Source: Anomaloglossus baeobatrachus
Taxonomy: Eukaryota; Chordata; Amphibia; Anura; Aromobatidae
Reading direction: 5' to 3'
DNA: 64,000 nucleotides
Assembly (NCBI RefSeq): GCF_048569485.1
Contig: NC_134357.1
Coordinates: 474,790,187 to 474,854,186 of the forward strand
Part shown: positions 1 through 10,826 of the stretch, one piece after another
Numbering within the stretch: position 1 is the stretch's first letter
How the letters are laid out: every line of letters begins with the position of its first letter
The notes under the pieces: model-generated
The model's database searches: none
What the model was told of the DNA's origin: nothing
What the model saw: the letters and a program-made list of their open reading frames with translations, nothing else
Program-made: the position numbers and the translations under genes

Positions 1-634
1 CTTCAGTGGCAGCACTTGTGCCCCAGTTGTACACTTCATAGGTAGATTTGCATCAAGCACATTCAAAAATACGCCATCCTTAACTGTCCCCAGGATGACA
101 CCGGGGTAGGTAGCAAAGTCTTTGCTGAACCATGACTTGTTCATCTTGGCTCCTTTTTAAAACCACAGCAAGCAAGGGTTACTCCAAGCGGAGTCTCCCT
201 TTTTTCCAAAAATTGGGCCACACAGACACCCACCCCTTCAGTAGCAGCACTTGTGCCCCAGTTGTACACTTCACAGTTAGATTTGCATCAAGCACATTCA
301 AAAATACGCCATCCTTAACCGTCCCCAGGATGACACTGAGGTAGGTAGCAAAGTCTTTGCTGAACCATGACTTGTTCATCTTGGCTCCTTTTTAAAAACA
401 CAGCAAGCAAGGGTTACTCCAAGCAGAGTCTCCCTTTTTTTTCAAAAATTGGGCCACACAGACACCCACCCCTTCAGTGGCAGCACTTGTGCCCCAGTTG
501 TACACTTCACAGGTAGATTTGCATCAAGCACATTCAAAAATACGCCATCCTTAACTGTCCCCAGGATGGCACCGGGGTAGGTAGCAAAGTCTTTGCTGAT
601 CCCAGATCTGTTCATCTTGGATCATTTTTAGAAA
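1..634 (-). repeat. 235-bp tandem repeats at hAT 3' side (left block)
   Basis: Direct repeats with a period of about 235 bp: the phrase ttcatcttggctcctttt recurs near 140 and 375, and a variant near 611. Each unit, read on the minus strand, has a short open frame starting like the last residues of the hAT transposase (MNKSW...). The array therefore looks like an amplified copy of the transposase C-terminus plus 3' untranslated region. The left end lies outside the window, so the hAT terminus is not visible. A solo LTR separates this block from the block at 1745-2126. Confidence 0.75.
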
Positions 635-639
635 CACTG

Positions 640-1739
640 TGTTACGGTTGCTGCGAGCACTGGAGACTAAGTCCAGATTTCTTACTACTGCACATGTGCG
701 AGCGCTGGAGACTAAGTCCAGATTTCTTGCTACTGCACATGTGCGAGCGCTGGAGACTAAGTCCAGATTTCTTGCTACTGCACATGTGCGAGCGCCGGAG
801 ACTAAGTCCTATCTTGGAGCCATTGCACATGTGCGGGTGAAATCATCGCTGACACGAGGTCACATGTCTCTGACACCTTCTATGCCGATTGGTCGCTGGT
901 CATGTGCTTGTGATGCCTTGCTCGGTGATAGGCCAGCATGACATCACTCCTGTCGTTCTGGCAGCGGATTGGCTCTGGTGTCCTCCATCTTGGATGAGGC
1001 ACAGAGTCTATATAAGACCCTGACACACGCCGCATGGCGCTCAGTCCTCTTGGTTCATGCATAAGAGTAGACGCTCTGTGCGCGTTCCTCTAGGCATTCC
1101 TCTGTCTATGCTAGGTGAGCGCTACCGGCAGGGTAGCGTTCTTATACCTTACAGCTTCGGCTGCTGTCCGTATCCTTACCTCTTAGGGGAGCGGACATAG
1201 GCAGGTGCCTGAGGCACATGGTCTGGCTGGGCCTTGTGGTTCGACTCGTAGGTGGACGTTGCCGCTAGGGTAACGTTCCTTATACTGCGTCTGGCAGTTG
1301 TTCGTATCCTCGCACACTAGGGGAGCGAACAGAGGTAGGAGCTTTGTGCGGCTTACGCTGCTGTTCGTCTCTTTTGCACCACTAGAAGAGCGGACCTAGG
1401 CAGGTGCCATATCTAGTGGTTCGTGTCCTCGCACACTAGTGGAGCGAACGCAGGTAGGAGCTTTGTGCGGCTTACGCTGCTGTTCGTCTCTTTTGCACCA
1501 CTAGAAGAGCGGACCTAGGTAGGTGCCATTTCGCACACATTGCCTTTGTCTCTGTAATTATTAACAGAGATCATTCCACACACCCTCCAAGTAAGGGAGG
1601 AATTGCTTTACTTACTTATTATATCCTTCTGTGAGTTAACAGAGGTATTGCACTCTGCCATAGTCTGCAGCAGAGTCTTTGCACGGTGGACCCTGACTGT
1701 CTGATACTCCTTTAGGTTATCAGACAGCCCCCCGTAACA
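640..1739 (+). mobile_element. solo LTR (fossil LTR retrotransposon)
   Basis: A 1,100-bp segment begins TGTTACGG and ends CCGTAACA, so it has TG...CA ends with an 8-bp terminal inverted repeat. It is flanked by a perfect 5-bp target duplication, cactg, at 635-639 and 1740-1744. A TATA-like box (tctatataaga) near 1008 gives the likely plus orientation. A block of short direct repeats (about 50-55 bp) lies at 650-830. The 5-bp duplication fits Gypsy-type integration. No internal region or second LTR is present, so it is a solo LTR left by recombination. Confidence 0.85.
650..835 (+). repeat. short tandem repeats inside solo LTR
   Basis: About three and a half direct repeats of roughly 50 bp, each containing ggagactaagtcc and gcacatgtgcgagcg. 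Such arrays in the U3 part of an LTR are common; here they precede the TATA-like box by about 180 bp. Confidence 0.8.
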
Positions 1740-1744
1740 CACTG

Positions 1745-2126
1745 CAAGCAAGGGTTACTCCAAGCGGAGTCTCCCTTTTTTCCAAAAATTCGGCCACACA
1801 GACACCCACCCCTTCAGTGGCAGCACTTGTGTCCCAGATGTACACTTCACAGGTAGATTTTCATCAAGCACATTCAAAAATACGCCATCCTTAACTGTCC
1901 CCAGGATGGCACCGGGGTAGGTAGCAAAGTCTTTGCTGATCCCAGATCTGTTCATCTTGGATCATTTTTAGAAACACTGCAAGCAAGGGTTACTCCAAGC
2001 GGAGTCTCCCTTTTTTTCCAAAAATTCTGCCCCACACACACCCACCCATTCAGTGGCAGCACTTGTGCCCCAGTTGTACACTTCACAGTTAGATTTGCAT
2101 CAAGCACATTCAAAATACACAAGCAT
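1745..2126 (-). repeat. 235-bp tandem repeats at hAT 3' side (right block)
   Basis: Continuation of the array at 1-634 after the solo LTR. Removing the LTR and one copy of its duplication restores the 235-bp spacing. The last unit runs directly into the hAT transposase C-terminus at about 2127. Confidence 0.7.
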
Positions 2127-4855
2127 TTACTCTCCCCAGGATGACATAGGGGTAGTAAATTCCTTGTGGATCCATGACTTGTTCATTTTGATGAACGTTA
2201 GTCTGTCCACATTGTCACTGGACAGAAGCGTGCGCTTATCTGTCAGCACACACCCAGCAGCACTGAAGACACGTTCAGAGACAACGCTGGCAGCTGGACA
2301 CGACAAGATCTCCAAGGCGTAAGTGGAGAGCTCTGGCCATTTTTCAAGATTTGAAGACCAAAATGAGCAAGGCTCCATTTGCAAAGTCATGGCATCGATG
2401 TTAATTTGGAGATACTCCTGTATCATCCTCTCCAGCCGTTGACTATGTGTCAGACTTGTTGTCTCTGGTGGCCTTGCAAAGGATGGTCTAAAAAATTATG
2501 AAAAGATTCCATAAAATTGCTGTTACCATTACCAGATACGGTGCTGCTGGTACGGTTAGACTGTTGAAGATGACGAGACCGTCCCATGTTTGTTGAGTTA
2601 CAACTGGGAGATTCACTCCGTGCACCACAGGTGTTTGGTGGAAAAGCCGAGTTAAGATCGAGTAACAGCTTTTGCTGATACTCCTGCATACGTGCGTCCC
2701 TTTCTATGGCTGGAATTATGTCACAAAATTTGGACTTGTACCGGGGATCTAATAGTGTGGCAAGCCAGTACTCATCATCACTTCTAATTTTGACAATACG
2801 AAGGTCATGTTGGAGGTAGTGCAGCAAGAAGGTGCTCATGTGTCTGGCGCAGCCATGCGGACCAAGTCCACGCTGTGTTTGTGGCATAGAGGCGCTAACC
2901 GTTCTTTCTTCCTCTGACATCTCCCCCCAACCTCTTTCAACTGAAATTTGACCAAGGTCTCCCTCATCCGCTGAGTCTTCCATGTCCATGGACATTTCGT
3001 CCTCCATTTCTTCATGTTCTCCTGCACCTTCCTCAATATTTCGCCTGCTACCATGCGCCCTTGTTGATCCCTGTCCCCCATGGTCCCATGCCTGCCGCCT
3101 TGGTGATGATGAACGTCTGGACCTTGGTGATGTTGTTGTCTCTTGTGCATATAAATCCTCCTGTTGTTCCTCCCCTTCCTGTTGTCTCACCCCCTGAGTC
3201 CGAATAGTGTTTAGCGTGTGCTCCAGCATGTAAATGACTGGCATTGTCATGCTGATAATGGCATTGTCAGCGCTAAACATATTCGTCGCCATGTCGAAAC
3301 TGTGAAGAAGGGTGCATAGGTCCTTGATCTGAGACCACTCCATCAGGGTGATCTGCCCCACCTCTGCATCTCGTTGGCCCAGGCTATACGTCATGACGTA
3401 TTACACCAGGGCTCGGCGGTGCTGCCACAGTCGCTGTAACATGTGGAGAGTTGAATTCCAGCGTGTCGGCACATCTCATTTCAGGCGATGAACCGGCAGG
3501 CCGAAAGACTTCTGGAGCGATGCAAGTCACTCAGCTGCGGCGGTTGAACTACGGAAGTGAGCAGACAGTTTTCGTGCCCTGTTCAGAAGGCCATCTAGGG
3601 ATAGTGTGTTAAAAATTGCTGGACAACAAGGTTCAACACGTGAGCCATACAAGGCACGTGTGTCACCTTGCCCAGGCGAAGGGCCGCACCCAGCATTGTC
3701 GCACACGGCCTTACCAGGCTGCAGGTTGAGTGGAGACAACCAATTACCAAACTCAGTCTCCAGAGCTGCCCACAACTCAGCCGCTGTGTGACTCTTAGTT
3801 CCAAGACATTTCAAGACAAAGACCGCCTGATGCCGTTGCGCTCTGCTGCCAGCATAGTAATGAGGGGTGCGTGATTCCTTCTGCTCAGTTACAACGCTGG
3901 TGGCCTGACCAGGCAGGCTTGGGGTGGAGGTGGAGGACTCAGACAAGGTTGAGGCGGCAGAAGCAGTGGAGGAACTTGGACAGACAGAGGATTGACACAC
4001 AAGTCGTGGGGACAGCAAGACTTGTGCAGCAGACCCTTCACCATCTATCACCATAGTTACCCAGTGCCCAGTCAGTGACATGTAACGTCCCTGTCCATGC
4101 TTACTGGTCCAAGTATCGGTGGTGAAATGCACCCGTTCACACACAGAGTTTCTCAAGGAAGCGGTGATGTTGTGTGCGATATGCTGGTGTAGCGCAGGCA
4201 CACCTTTCTTAGAGAAGTAGTGGCGACTGGGCATCTGGTACTGGGGCACAGCGACAGACATAAGGTCTCGAAAATCCTGTGTTTCCACCAGGCGGAAAGG
4301 CAGCATTTTGGTACCCAAGAGCTTACAGAGGGATAAAGTCAACCTCTTAGCTTTGTCATGGGTCGCAGGAAATGGCCTTTTATTTGTCCACATCTGAGGG
4401 ACAGAGATCTGGCTGCTGTGTGTAGACGGTGGTGGGTAGGGTGTCCCTGGAAAAATGTAGGTTTGTGAGGAAAGTGCAGGCGTAGACATGATGTTGCCTT
4501 CATCCAACGTTGGTGCTATCGATGTCTGAGAGAGCTGTACACATGCACTTGTTTCCCCTTCCAAACCAACTGACGACCTACCAAGCAAACTGCCTGTTGC
4601 GGTTACAGTGGTGGAAGTTGTGCGTGGAAAACCAGGTGTGACAGCTGTCCCCACAGTCCTATAAGATGAAGAGCGCGCGGATGCCCTGGAAGGGGCAGGC
4701 GGTGGATGGTCCGCTCCGCTAGGCCGCATTGCAGCACGGTGAGCTTCCCACTGGGACATGTGATATTTATTCATGTGACGATTCATGGAAGAAGTTGTCA
4801 AACTGCTGAGGTTTTGCCCTCTACTAACAGAATCACGACAAATTTTACATATCAC
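2127..4855 (-). pseudogene. hAT transposase, BED finger and hATC domain, broken
   Basis: This minus-strand gene for a cut-and-paste hAT transposase is split over several frames. The segment 4855-3527 starts with a BED-type zinc finger (MICKICRD, then a H-x3-4-H pair) and carries the RNase-H-like catalytic start TTDTWTS and a second acidic motif VCDNAGC. An overlapping frame at 3804-3595 has the hAT C-x2-H motif (CMAHVLNL). The segment 3394-2450 has LDPRYKSKF, the insertion-domain/catalytic landmark, and 2426-2127 is the hATC dimerisation domain (ASVVSERVFSAAG, then TDKRTLLSSDNVDRL). At least three frame changes (about 3,650-3,700, 3,395-3,525, 2,430) make it inactive. The closest relatives by motif are ZBED-like hAT proteins of vertebrates. 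Confidence 0.9.
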
Positions 4856-5120
4856 ATGATTTGGGCGATCTTTTGCTATGTCAAAAAAAGGACCAGGCTA
4901 GGCAAGGCTTAGAGGGCATGCGACCTGCTGAGCCACCCCGACTAGTGCTCAGAGGCACAGTGGTGGCTGAGGATGCAGTTGTAGACGTGCTACCAGTACT
5001 CCTCCTCTGTCCAGGAAGGCGCAAGGTAACTTCGTCGTCAGTTGCATCCTCCTCCACCGCCTCTGTTGACCTCCTCGAGTGCGTGACTGTGGGTTGACAG
5101 TAGATGGGATCTAGAAATTC

Positions 5121-5849
5121 CTAATCAAGCATTGTGTTTGCACTCCCCTCCCCCTCAGACCGAGCCTCTTCCTGCCCTGAACGAATATTTAAGTTGTCAT
5201 CCCAATCTGGTATCTGAGTCTCATCGTCATCAGTATGTTCCTCATTGTCTATTACAACAGGTGTTTCAGTTTGTGAATAAGGGTCAGAAACTTGGTCATC
5301 ACGGCCTGAATCTGAGTCCCAAAGGTTCTGGGTATCACTGCAGACCATTTCCTGGTCTGTACTCACTGTAGCTTGGGAGCAGACCTCTGATTCCCAGGCT
5401 ATAGTGTGACTTAACAGCTCTGCAGACTCAGCCATCTCTGTTCCACCATACTGTGCAGGGTGGTTGGAAACTTGAGAGCTGGGAGAAAGCAAGTGTGATT
5501 GGGCTGACAACTCAGAGGACTGGTGTTTTTTGGATGCGGTAGCTGAGGTGGAGGAGAGGGCACTTGTTGGACCACTTGAGATCCATTCAAGCATTTTCTT
5601 TTTTTGGGCAACATCTACCTTTGTTCCAGTTGTTCGTGTTCGTAAAAAAAGGAGCACATCCAATTGTCCACGGAAAGTAGTAGACATCTTACTTTTGCTG
5701 GAAGATGGTCTATCTTCAGCAGATGTTAATGGAGCTTTGCCACCTTCCCCACGGACACAAACTTTTTTTCCTTTTCCAACACGCCTGTTCACCTTTCCAC
5801 CAGCATCTGTCATTTTGCCACTCATTTTGCTAGCGACAAGATTGTCCAC
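5121..5849 (-). CDS. hAT-associated upstream ORF, unknown function
   Basis: A 242-residue open frame on the same strand, 265 bp upstream of the transposase frame. The N-terminus is basic (GKMTDAGGKVNRRVGKGKK) and the C-terminal half is acidic and Ser/Thr-rich (DDDETQIPDWDD). I recognise no domain. It could be an N-terminal exon of the hAT transposase or a second protein of the element. The acidic, low-complexity composition also allows a fortuitous ORF. Confidence 0.45.
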   Translation of the reverse strand: MDNLVASKMSGKMTDAGGKVNRRVGKGKKVCVRGEGGKAPLTSAEDRPSSSKSKMSTTFRGQLDVLLFLRTRTTGTKVDVAQKKKMLEWISSGPTSALSSTSATASKKHQSSELSAQSHLLSPSSQVSNHPAQYGGTEMAESAELLSHTIAWESEVCSQATVSTDQEMVCSDTQNLWDSDSGRDDQVSDPYSQTETPVVIDNEEHTDDDETQIPDWDDNLNIRSGQEEARSEGEGSANTMLD

Positions 5850-5977
5850 TTAAATTGTGGTAGTAAAAATTGAGAGGTGGTGTACATTGCAGCGGCGGTC
5901 TACCTTTATTGACAGCAGAATAAACAACAATAACTATCCCGGACAATGAAACTATGGCCCTTCAAATGGCAGCACAG

Positions 5978-6405
5978 TTTGCTAGTATAATAGCTTAGTA
6001 AAAATGAGTTTGAGTGTGCAATGCAGAGGTGCTGCAAATAGATTTGCACTAGTGGGACACTACTAGAAGTCCAAGAGCCACTTTTAGGATGCCACTAAGT
6101 TTACTCAGTGTTTGCTAGTATAATGGCTTAGTAACAATGAGCTTGAGTGTGCAATGCAGAGGTGCTGTAAATAGATTTGCACTAGTGGGACACTAATGGA
6201 AGTCCAACAGCCACTTTTAGGATGCCACTAAGTTTACTCAGTGTTTGCTAGTATAATGGCTTAGTAACAATGAGCTTGAGTGTGCAATGCAGAGGTGCTG
6301 CAAATAGATTTGCACTAGTGGGACACTAATGGAAGTCCAACAGCCACTTTTAGGATGCCACTAAGTTTACTCAGTGTTTGCTAGTATAATGGCTTTGTAA
6401 CAATG
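5978..6405. repeat. 133-bp tandem repeats at hAT 5' side
   Basis: The phrase tttgctagtataat recurs at 5978, 6111, 6244 and 6377, a regular 133-bp period. Units contain tgcaatgcagaggtgctg and gcactagtgggacact. The block lies between the upstream ORF of the hAT element and the Keno/U2 remnant, so it is probably the subterminal repeat array of the hAT element. Confidence 0.85.
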
Positions 6406-6470
6406 AGCTCAGTGTGCAAAGGGCAGGAGGGTACAGTGGCCAGGTTGTGGGTCAGTGTAGAGGAAAGGAA

Positions 6471-6545
6471 GCCTTCAGTCGTGCAGGCCAGCAGTCGTGC
6501 AATCCCAGGCACCTTCCAGCACCGACCAAGGTAGCATCCTCCGAA
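6471..6545 (-). mobile_element. Keno-type LINE, 5' end remnant (copy 0)
   Basis: About 60-75 bp directly abutting the U2 5' fragment match the 5'-terminal sequence of the Keno-2 element (shared blocks gcagtcgtgcaatcccaggc and ccagcaccgaccaagg at 27450-27500). The rest of this copy is cut off on the left by the hAT element and its 3' end lies outside the window. Confidence 0.7.
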
Positions 6546-6582
6546 ACTACACTTGATCTTAGCCAAAAGGCCGAGAAGCGAT
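6546..6582 (-). pseudogene. RNU2: U2 snRNA, 5' fragment nt 1-37 (copy 0)
   Basis: The reverse complement is identical to vertebrate U2 nucleotides 1-37 (starts ATCGCTTCTCGGCC, ends GTGTAGT). The match stops exactly before nucleotide 38, where the Keno remnant begins. The remainder of this U2 copy is not in the window. Confidence 0.95.
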
Positions 6583-6634
6583 AACCCAAATTGGTTTCGG
6601 CCTTGGGTAGCACCCTGGCCTATGCTGGCCACAT

Positions 6635-6644
6635 CTTAGGGAGA
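6635..6644 (-). promoter_or_regulatory. U2 PSE-like element
   Basis: TCTCCCTAAG on the minus strand at -53 to -62 from the U2 start, the place of the proximal sequence element bound by SNAPc. The same ten bases occur at the equivalent place in other U2 copies and upstream of the U6 copy at 41591. Confidence 0.65.
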
Positions 6645-6831
6645 TTGAGACAAACCCACGCCTACAGAAGACATTTTGTCACCCAAGACAACCCTTGAAA
6701 AGGCTGTTTTGCAGAGCCAAAACAAGAAGAATGGTGTGTTTTGCAGCCGCCGCCCACTGCAATTTATCTGAATAACTCCTCCTTTTGGGCACAAGCACCT
6801 TCCCTCCCCCTTGCGGTCTTTTCAATTCATG

Positions 6832-6839
6832 ATGCAAAA
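6832..6839 (+). promoter_or_regulatory. U2 distal element, octamer-like
   Basis: atgcaaaa, one base from the Oct-1 octamer ATGCAAAT, about 250 bp upstream of the U2 start, beside a GC-box-like run (tccctccccctt). Position and composition fit a vertebrate U2 distal sequence element. Later copies have further changes in this octamer. Confidence 0.4.
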
Positions 6840-7963
6840 AGACAGGAGATGACAGGATAGGACAGGAAAGGACAGAACAGGCTGCCCGACTTTCCGTCAC
6901 TGGCACCCTTTGCCATCCTTACTCGTAGAAAGAAACCCTTTCACCATCCCCAAACCCTAATCTTTTCCCTTCCCCTGCCAACCCCAATCCCGGCCCTCTG
7001 CACCCCTCCCACCACCAGCATCCCTTCCCCTGTCATCCCCCTGCCACCCGGAAAAAAAAGTGATTGCCCCCTCCTTCCACTAGCCCACCACCTCACCCAA
7101 AGAGCAAATTCTGCTGCTTTCTAGGCAGCAGCGCTATTGTGATGTCAGCGGGGGGGCATTGTGACACGCCAGTGTTCCGTCTCTGCATGTTGTGCACTGT
7201 TCAAACGGAAAAACAAGTCAACAGTCAAAGTACAGAAAAGCTTACTAACAAAAGTTAGAGAGGGTCTCTCTGAGAGGGCTTTTTACAATTTGTCTTTTCC
7301 CGATTAGTCGTTTAAGTATGCTTAATGAAAGTACTAATTCAGTTCATAGGCCGCCCATTCGTAGTATTAGACGTTACTTATATTGCGGTACCAGGCTTCC
7401 AGCAGGTTGCAAATTATTCATCACCCATGGCTGTCCCCAATTGGGCTCAGAAGCTAAATGTCTATCAGGAACTCTATTTTTGAAAGTCCAAGAGCAAGCA
7501 AAATCTTCCTCCAGGAGAGGCAGCCAAAAGATCAGTAAAGAGATCATCATTGCTCAAAGAAAACACCCAAAAACAATGTATGGTAGGAATAAACAGGTAA
7601 CTTTAATTGCAGTGAAAGCTGATAGGTAGCACCTGATGCCAATTCTGGATCTTCTCACACCTGCAGTCACTGCAGCAGGAGCTGAATCCACTTTGTCCAA
7701 AAGGGATCTATTCCATTCAATTGCAAATGCTCTAGATAAGATTGAGAACAAGAAACTGCACGGGACATAGCAGAGTTGGTCAAGTTGAGTGGAGATGAGT
7801 TTGCCATTCGACGCAGCTTTTGGATGAATAAAGCAAGTAAAAAGTGTGAAAGATAAAATAGGTGGAAAGTGTCAAAAGTGATGGGCTAAATTGAGGTGCA
7901 TATGAAGTTGTTTGCTTTCTTTCAATTCATTAATGGGGTTAATATTGATCAGGTGAATTGAGT

Positions 7964-7978
7964 TCTGCTTTTGGAAAC
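7964..7978 (-). terminator. U2 3' box (copy 1)
   Basis: GTTTCCAAAAGCAGA on the minus strand matches the snRNA 3'-box consensus GTTT-N0-3-AAARNNAGA. It lies 13-27 nt past the U2 3' end, where Integrator-dependent 3' end formation takes place. Confidence 0.9.
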
Positions 7979-7990
7979 TGGGTTAAGAAG

Positions 7991-8141
7991 GGGTGCACCG
8001 GTCCTGGAGGTACTGCAATACCAGGTCAATGCGTGGAGTGGACAGAGCAAGCTCTTCTTCCATCTCCCTGTTCTAAAAATCCATTTAATATATGGTCCCC
8101 AGATAGGGGAGGTATCAGATATTAAACTGATAAGAACAGAT
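7991..8141 (-). pseudogene. RNU2: U2 snRNA, 3' segment nt 38-188 (copy 1)
   Basis: 151 bp whose reverse complement is U2 from nucleotide 38 to the 3' end: stem IIa region, Sm-site region (GGATTTTTAG) and the terminal stem-loops ending GGTGCACC. It stops precisely at nucleotide 38 against the 3' end of Keno-1. The matching nucleotides 1-37 lie 11.3 kb away at 19417-19453. The Sm-site region reads ATTTTTAG instead of ATTTTTGG. Confidence 0.95.
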
Positions 8142-9595
8142 CACGTTTCAAACAAGCTTTATTAAACTCATTAGTCATTACAAACAAAAGTCACGCATTA
8201 GATACAAACCACGGTTACTTGTGTACATGAAACGCATCATAAAACCCAAAAACAGGTTTTCACAGGTACAGTAAAATATCACATAAAATCACATAAACAT
8301 ACATAAAACCAGCATTTTACTTAAAACATGACATAAAATACATTAAAAGCAATATAGTAATAGACATATAGAATCACAAATTAAATATGATTATAAATAC
8401 ATAAAAGTGTTCCATATCTGGAGACACCATGCCTTTTTTGCTTTTATTGTTCCCTGATTTTTGCAATCTCTCAAATACGTGTACATGTTACATAAGGCAA
8501 AACCTATACAGTCTTTTACAGGGATACAATCATGCTTGAACAGTAAAATATTTCTGGTTTTCAATAGGGCCTCTTTGAAACTGTTAATTATGAGCCATGC
8601 GATTTTTGCCTGGTACATGGTAGGACAATCAATTATACCGTATAACACCACATCACAATTTAGGGTACGCCACCCACACACCCATTTTAGGAGCTTGCCC
8701 ACTGTCTGCCATACTTCTCCTCCTGTGCACACCTGTCTCTTGGACATCTGGCACTGGCCACAAGTCCCCTACGATGTTGGAAGGCCCTGGTGGGGAGACA
8801 TTGGTGGACTATTTGCCAGGCAAGATCCTTTTGCATATTACTAAGAGCAGGGCATGAGACATTGTTCCAAATTAATCGCCACCTAGATGCGGAAAAATTA
8901 GCCACATCCTCCATAATTTCATGACCCTTACAGGCGGCTGTCAACTTAATTTATCAGATCATATTCAGATATAATAGTCTCTAAGATCTTATATTGTTTC
9001 GGAGGGGCTAAAAGGACAGGACGATTAGGTAAAATATCAACATGCAGTTTTTTAAAAACATACCCCGTGTTGTACCTTAAAAAACATGCAAAAGCCCCGT
9101 CATTTTTCAGACAATTAAAACAGAATACAAAGAACTTGATTAATAAAAACAGTTTAAGATCAGGCAGCCCCTTACCTCCGTTACCCTTAAGCCCGCTACA
9201 CACGCTTCAATATATCTCACAATCCGTCGTTGGGGTCAAGTTGTAAGTGACGCACATCCGGCATCGTTTGTGAGGTATCTGCGTGTGACATCTACGTGCG
9301 ATCAGGATTGAACGCAAAACCGTTGATCGCATACACATCGTATCTTTGTCTAGAATTGAGCATTTTGTTGCACGAACCTAGTCAATTGAAACGTGTGACA
9401 TCCCTCATACGATTTTGATGTCTGTGGCTATGTGCGCAGGTGTGCGCTCTGCACCGCAGCTTAAAAAAGGTCCGCTTCAGAGCGCAGCTGAAAAGCTGCA
9501 TTCTGAAGCACCTCACAATGTCTGTCATTCACTAATCTCTGTCAGTCGGTCACTATCTCTGTCCCTCTCTCTCTGTCCATGTCAGTCTATCACTC

Positions 9596-10650
9596 TTACC
9601 CCCTCTCTCATACTCACCGTTCCCCGATCCCCGATCTCCGGTGCTGCACGGCATTCACACTGCTCCGGCGGCTTTTACTGTTTTGAAAAAGCCGGCCGCC
9701 CATTAAACAATCTTGTATTCCCTGTGAGACACGCCCCCACGCTGAGTGACAGGTGTTACACTGCACCCAATCACAGCAGCCGGTGGGCGTGTCTATACTG
9801 TGTAGTGAAATAAATAATTAAATAATTAAACAAAACGGCGTGCGGTCCCCCCCAATTTTAAAACCAATTTTAAGACCGGAGCAGCGGCGGTGTATTCTGC
9901 AGATCCGGTCACCTCCATGCAGCAGCGCTGGAAGCGACGCTGGAGCATCCTGGATTACGCCGGACATGGAGGGCTTTTTTGGGCTGATTAAAGTGGTTAA
10001 CCAGGGTATATGTTTGTGTTTTTATTTCTAATAAAGGATTGTTCGGGTGTGTGTGTTTATTTACTGTAATTTACAAATTAATCATGGAAGGAATCTCGTG
10101 GAGACGCCTGACATGATTAATCTAGGACTTATTGGCAGCTATGGGCTGCCAATAACTCCTTATTACCCCGATTTGCCAACGCACCAGGGCAAATCGGGAA
10201 GAGCCGGATACAGTCCCAGAACTGTCGCATCTAATGTATGCGGCAATTCTGGGCGGCTGTTGGCTCATATTGTTAGGCTGGGGGGCTCCCCATAACGTGG
10301 AGCTCCCCATCCTGAGAATACCAGCCTTCAGCCGTATGGCTGTATCTGGCTGGTTTTAAAATTGGGGGGGACCGCACGCCGTTTTGTTTAATTATTTAAT
10401 TATTTATTTCACTATACAGTATAGACACGCCCACCGGCTGCTGTGATTGGGTGTAGTGAGACACCTGTCACTCAGCGTGGGGGCGTGTCTCACTGTAACC
10501 AATCATAGGCGCCGGTGGGCGGGGAAAGCAGGGAATACGAGATTGTTTAATGGGCGGCCGGCTTTTTCAAAATAGTAAAAGCCGCCGGAGCAGTGTGAAT
10601 GCCGTGCAGCGCAGCGCCGGGGATCGGGGATTGGTGAGTATGAGAGAGGG
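9596..10650. repeat. long inverted repeat, about 1.05 kb
   Basis: Arms of about 270 bp (about 9596-9870 and 10355-10650) are reverse complements with few mismatches: for example ggtgggcgtgtctatact at the left and agtatagacacgcccacc at the right, and cattaaacaatcttgtatt against tacgagattgtttaatg. The roughly 485-bp loop has AT-rich and GT-rich stretches and no ORF of note. This looks like a fold-back transposon nested in the Harbinger-like element. I did not find its target duplication. Confidence 0.75.
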
Positions 10651-10826
10651 CTGCTCAATTCAGTCACTCAGGAGTTTAGCGGTCACCGGTGAGTCCTTCA
10701 CTGGTGACCGCTAATCAGGACGCGACACAGACAGAGCCGCAGCATGACAATGAAGTCGGGTGAGGTTCACCCGAGTTCATTCTGACAGGTGCCCAATGCA
10801 TATGTCACAGAACACATGATCTAAAG

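Larger units (their letters stand above)
6583..7963 (-). other. U2 tandem-unit spacer 1
   Basis: About 1.38 kb between the U2 start at 6582 and the 3' box of the next U2 copy. Left part: U2 promoter region, with a run of C-rich sequence at 6940-7080. Right part: 3' flank of the upstream copy. The same sequence recurs at 19454-20826, 27548-28893 and, shortened, 29285-30066 and 30474-31077, which defines the tandem unit (about 1.55 kb without insertions). No protein gene is seen. Confidence 0.85.

Noticed and set aside
1-6405. Regular direct repeats as a possible CRISPR array
   Set aside because: Periods of 133 and 235 bp with no repeat-spacer pattern, in a eukaryotic transposon context.
7064-7258. 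Small ORFs in U2 spacers that recur in each unit (also 19612-20106, 27919-28176)
   Set aside because: They recur only because the spacer recurs; frames, lengths and starts differ between copies.
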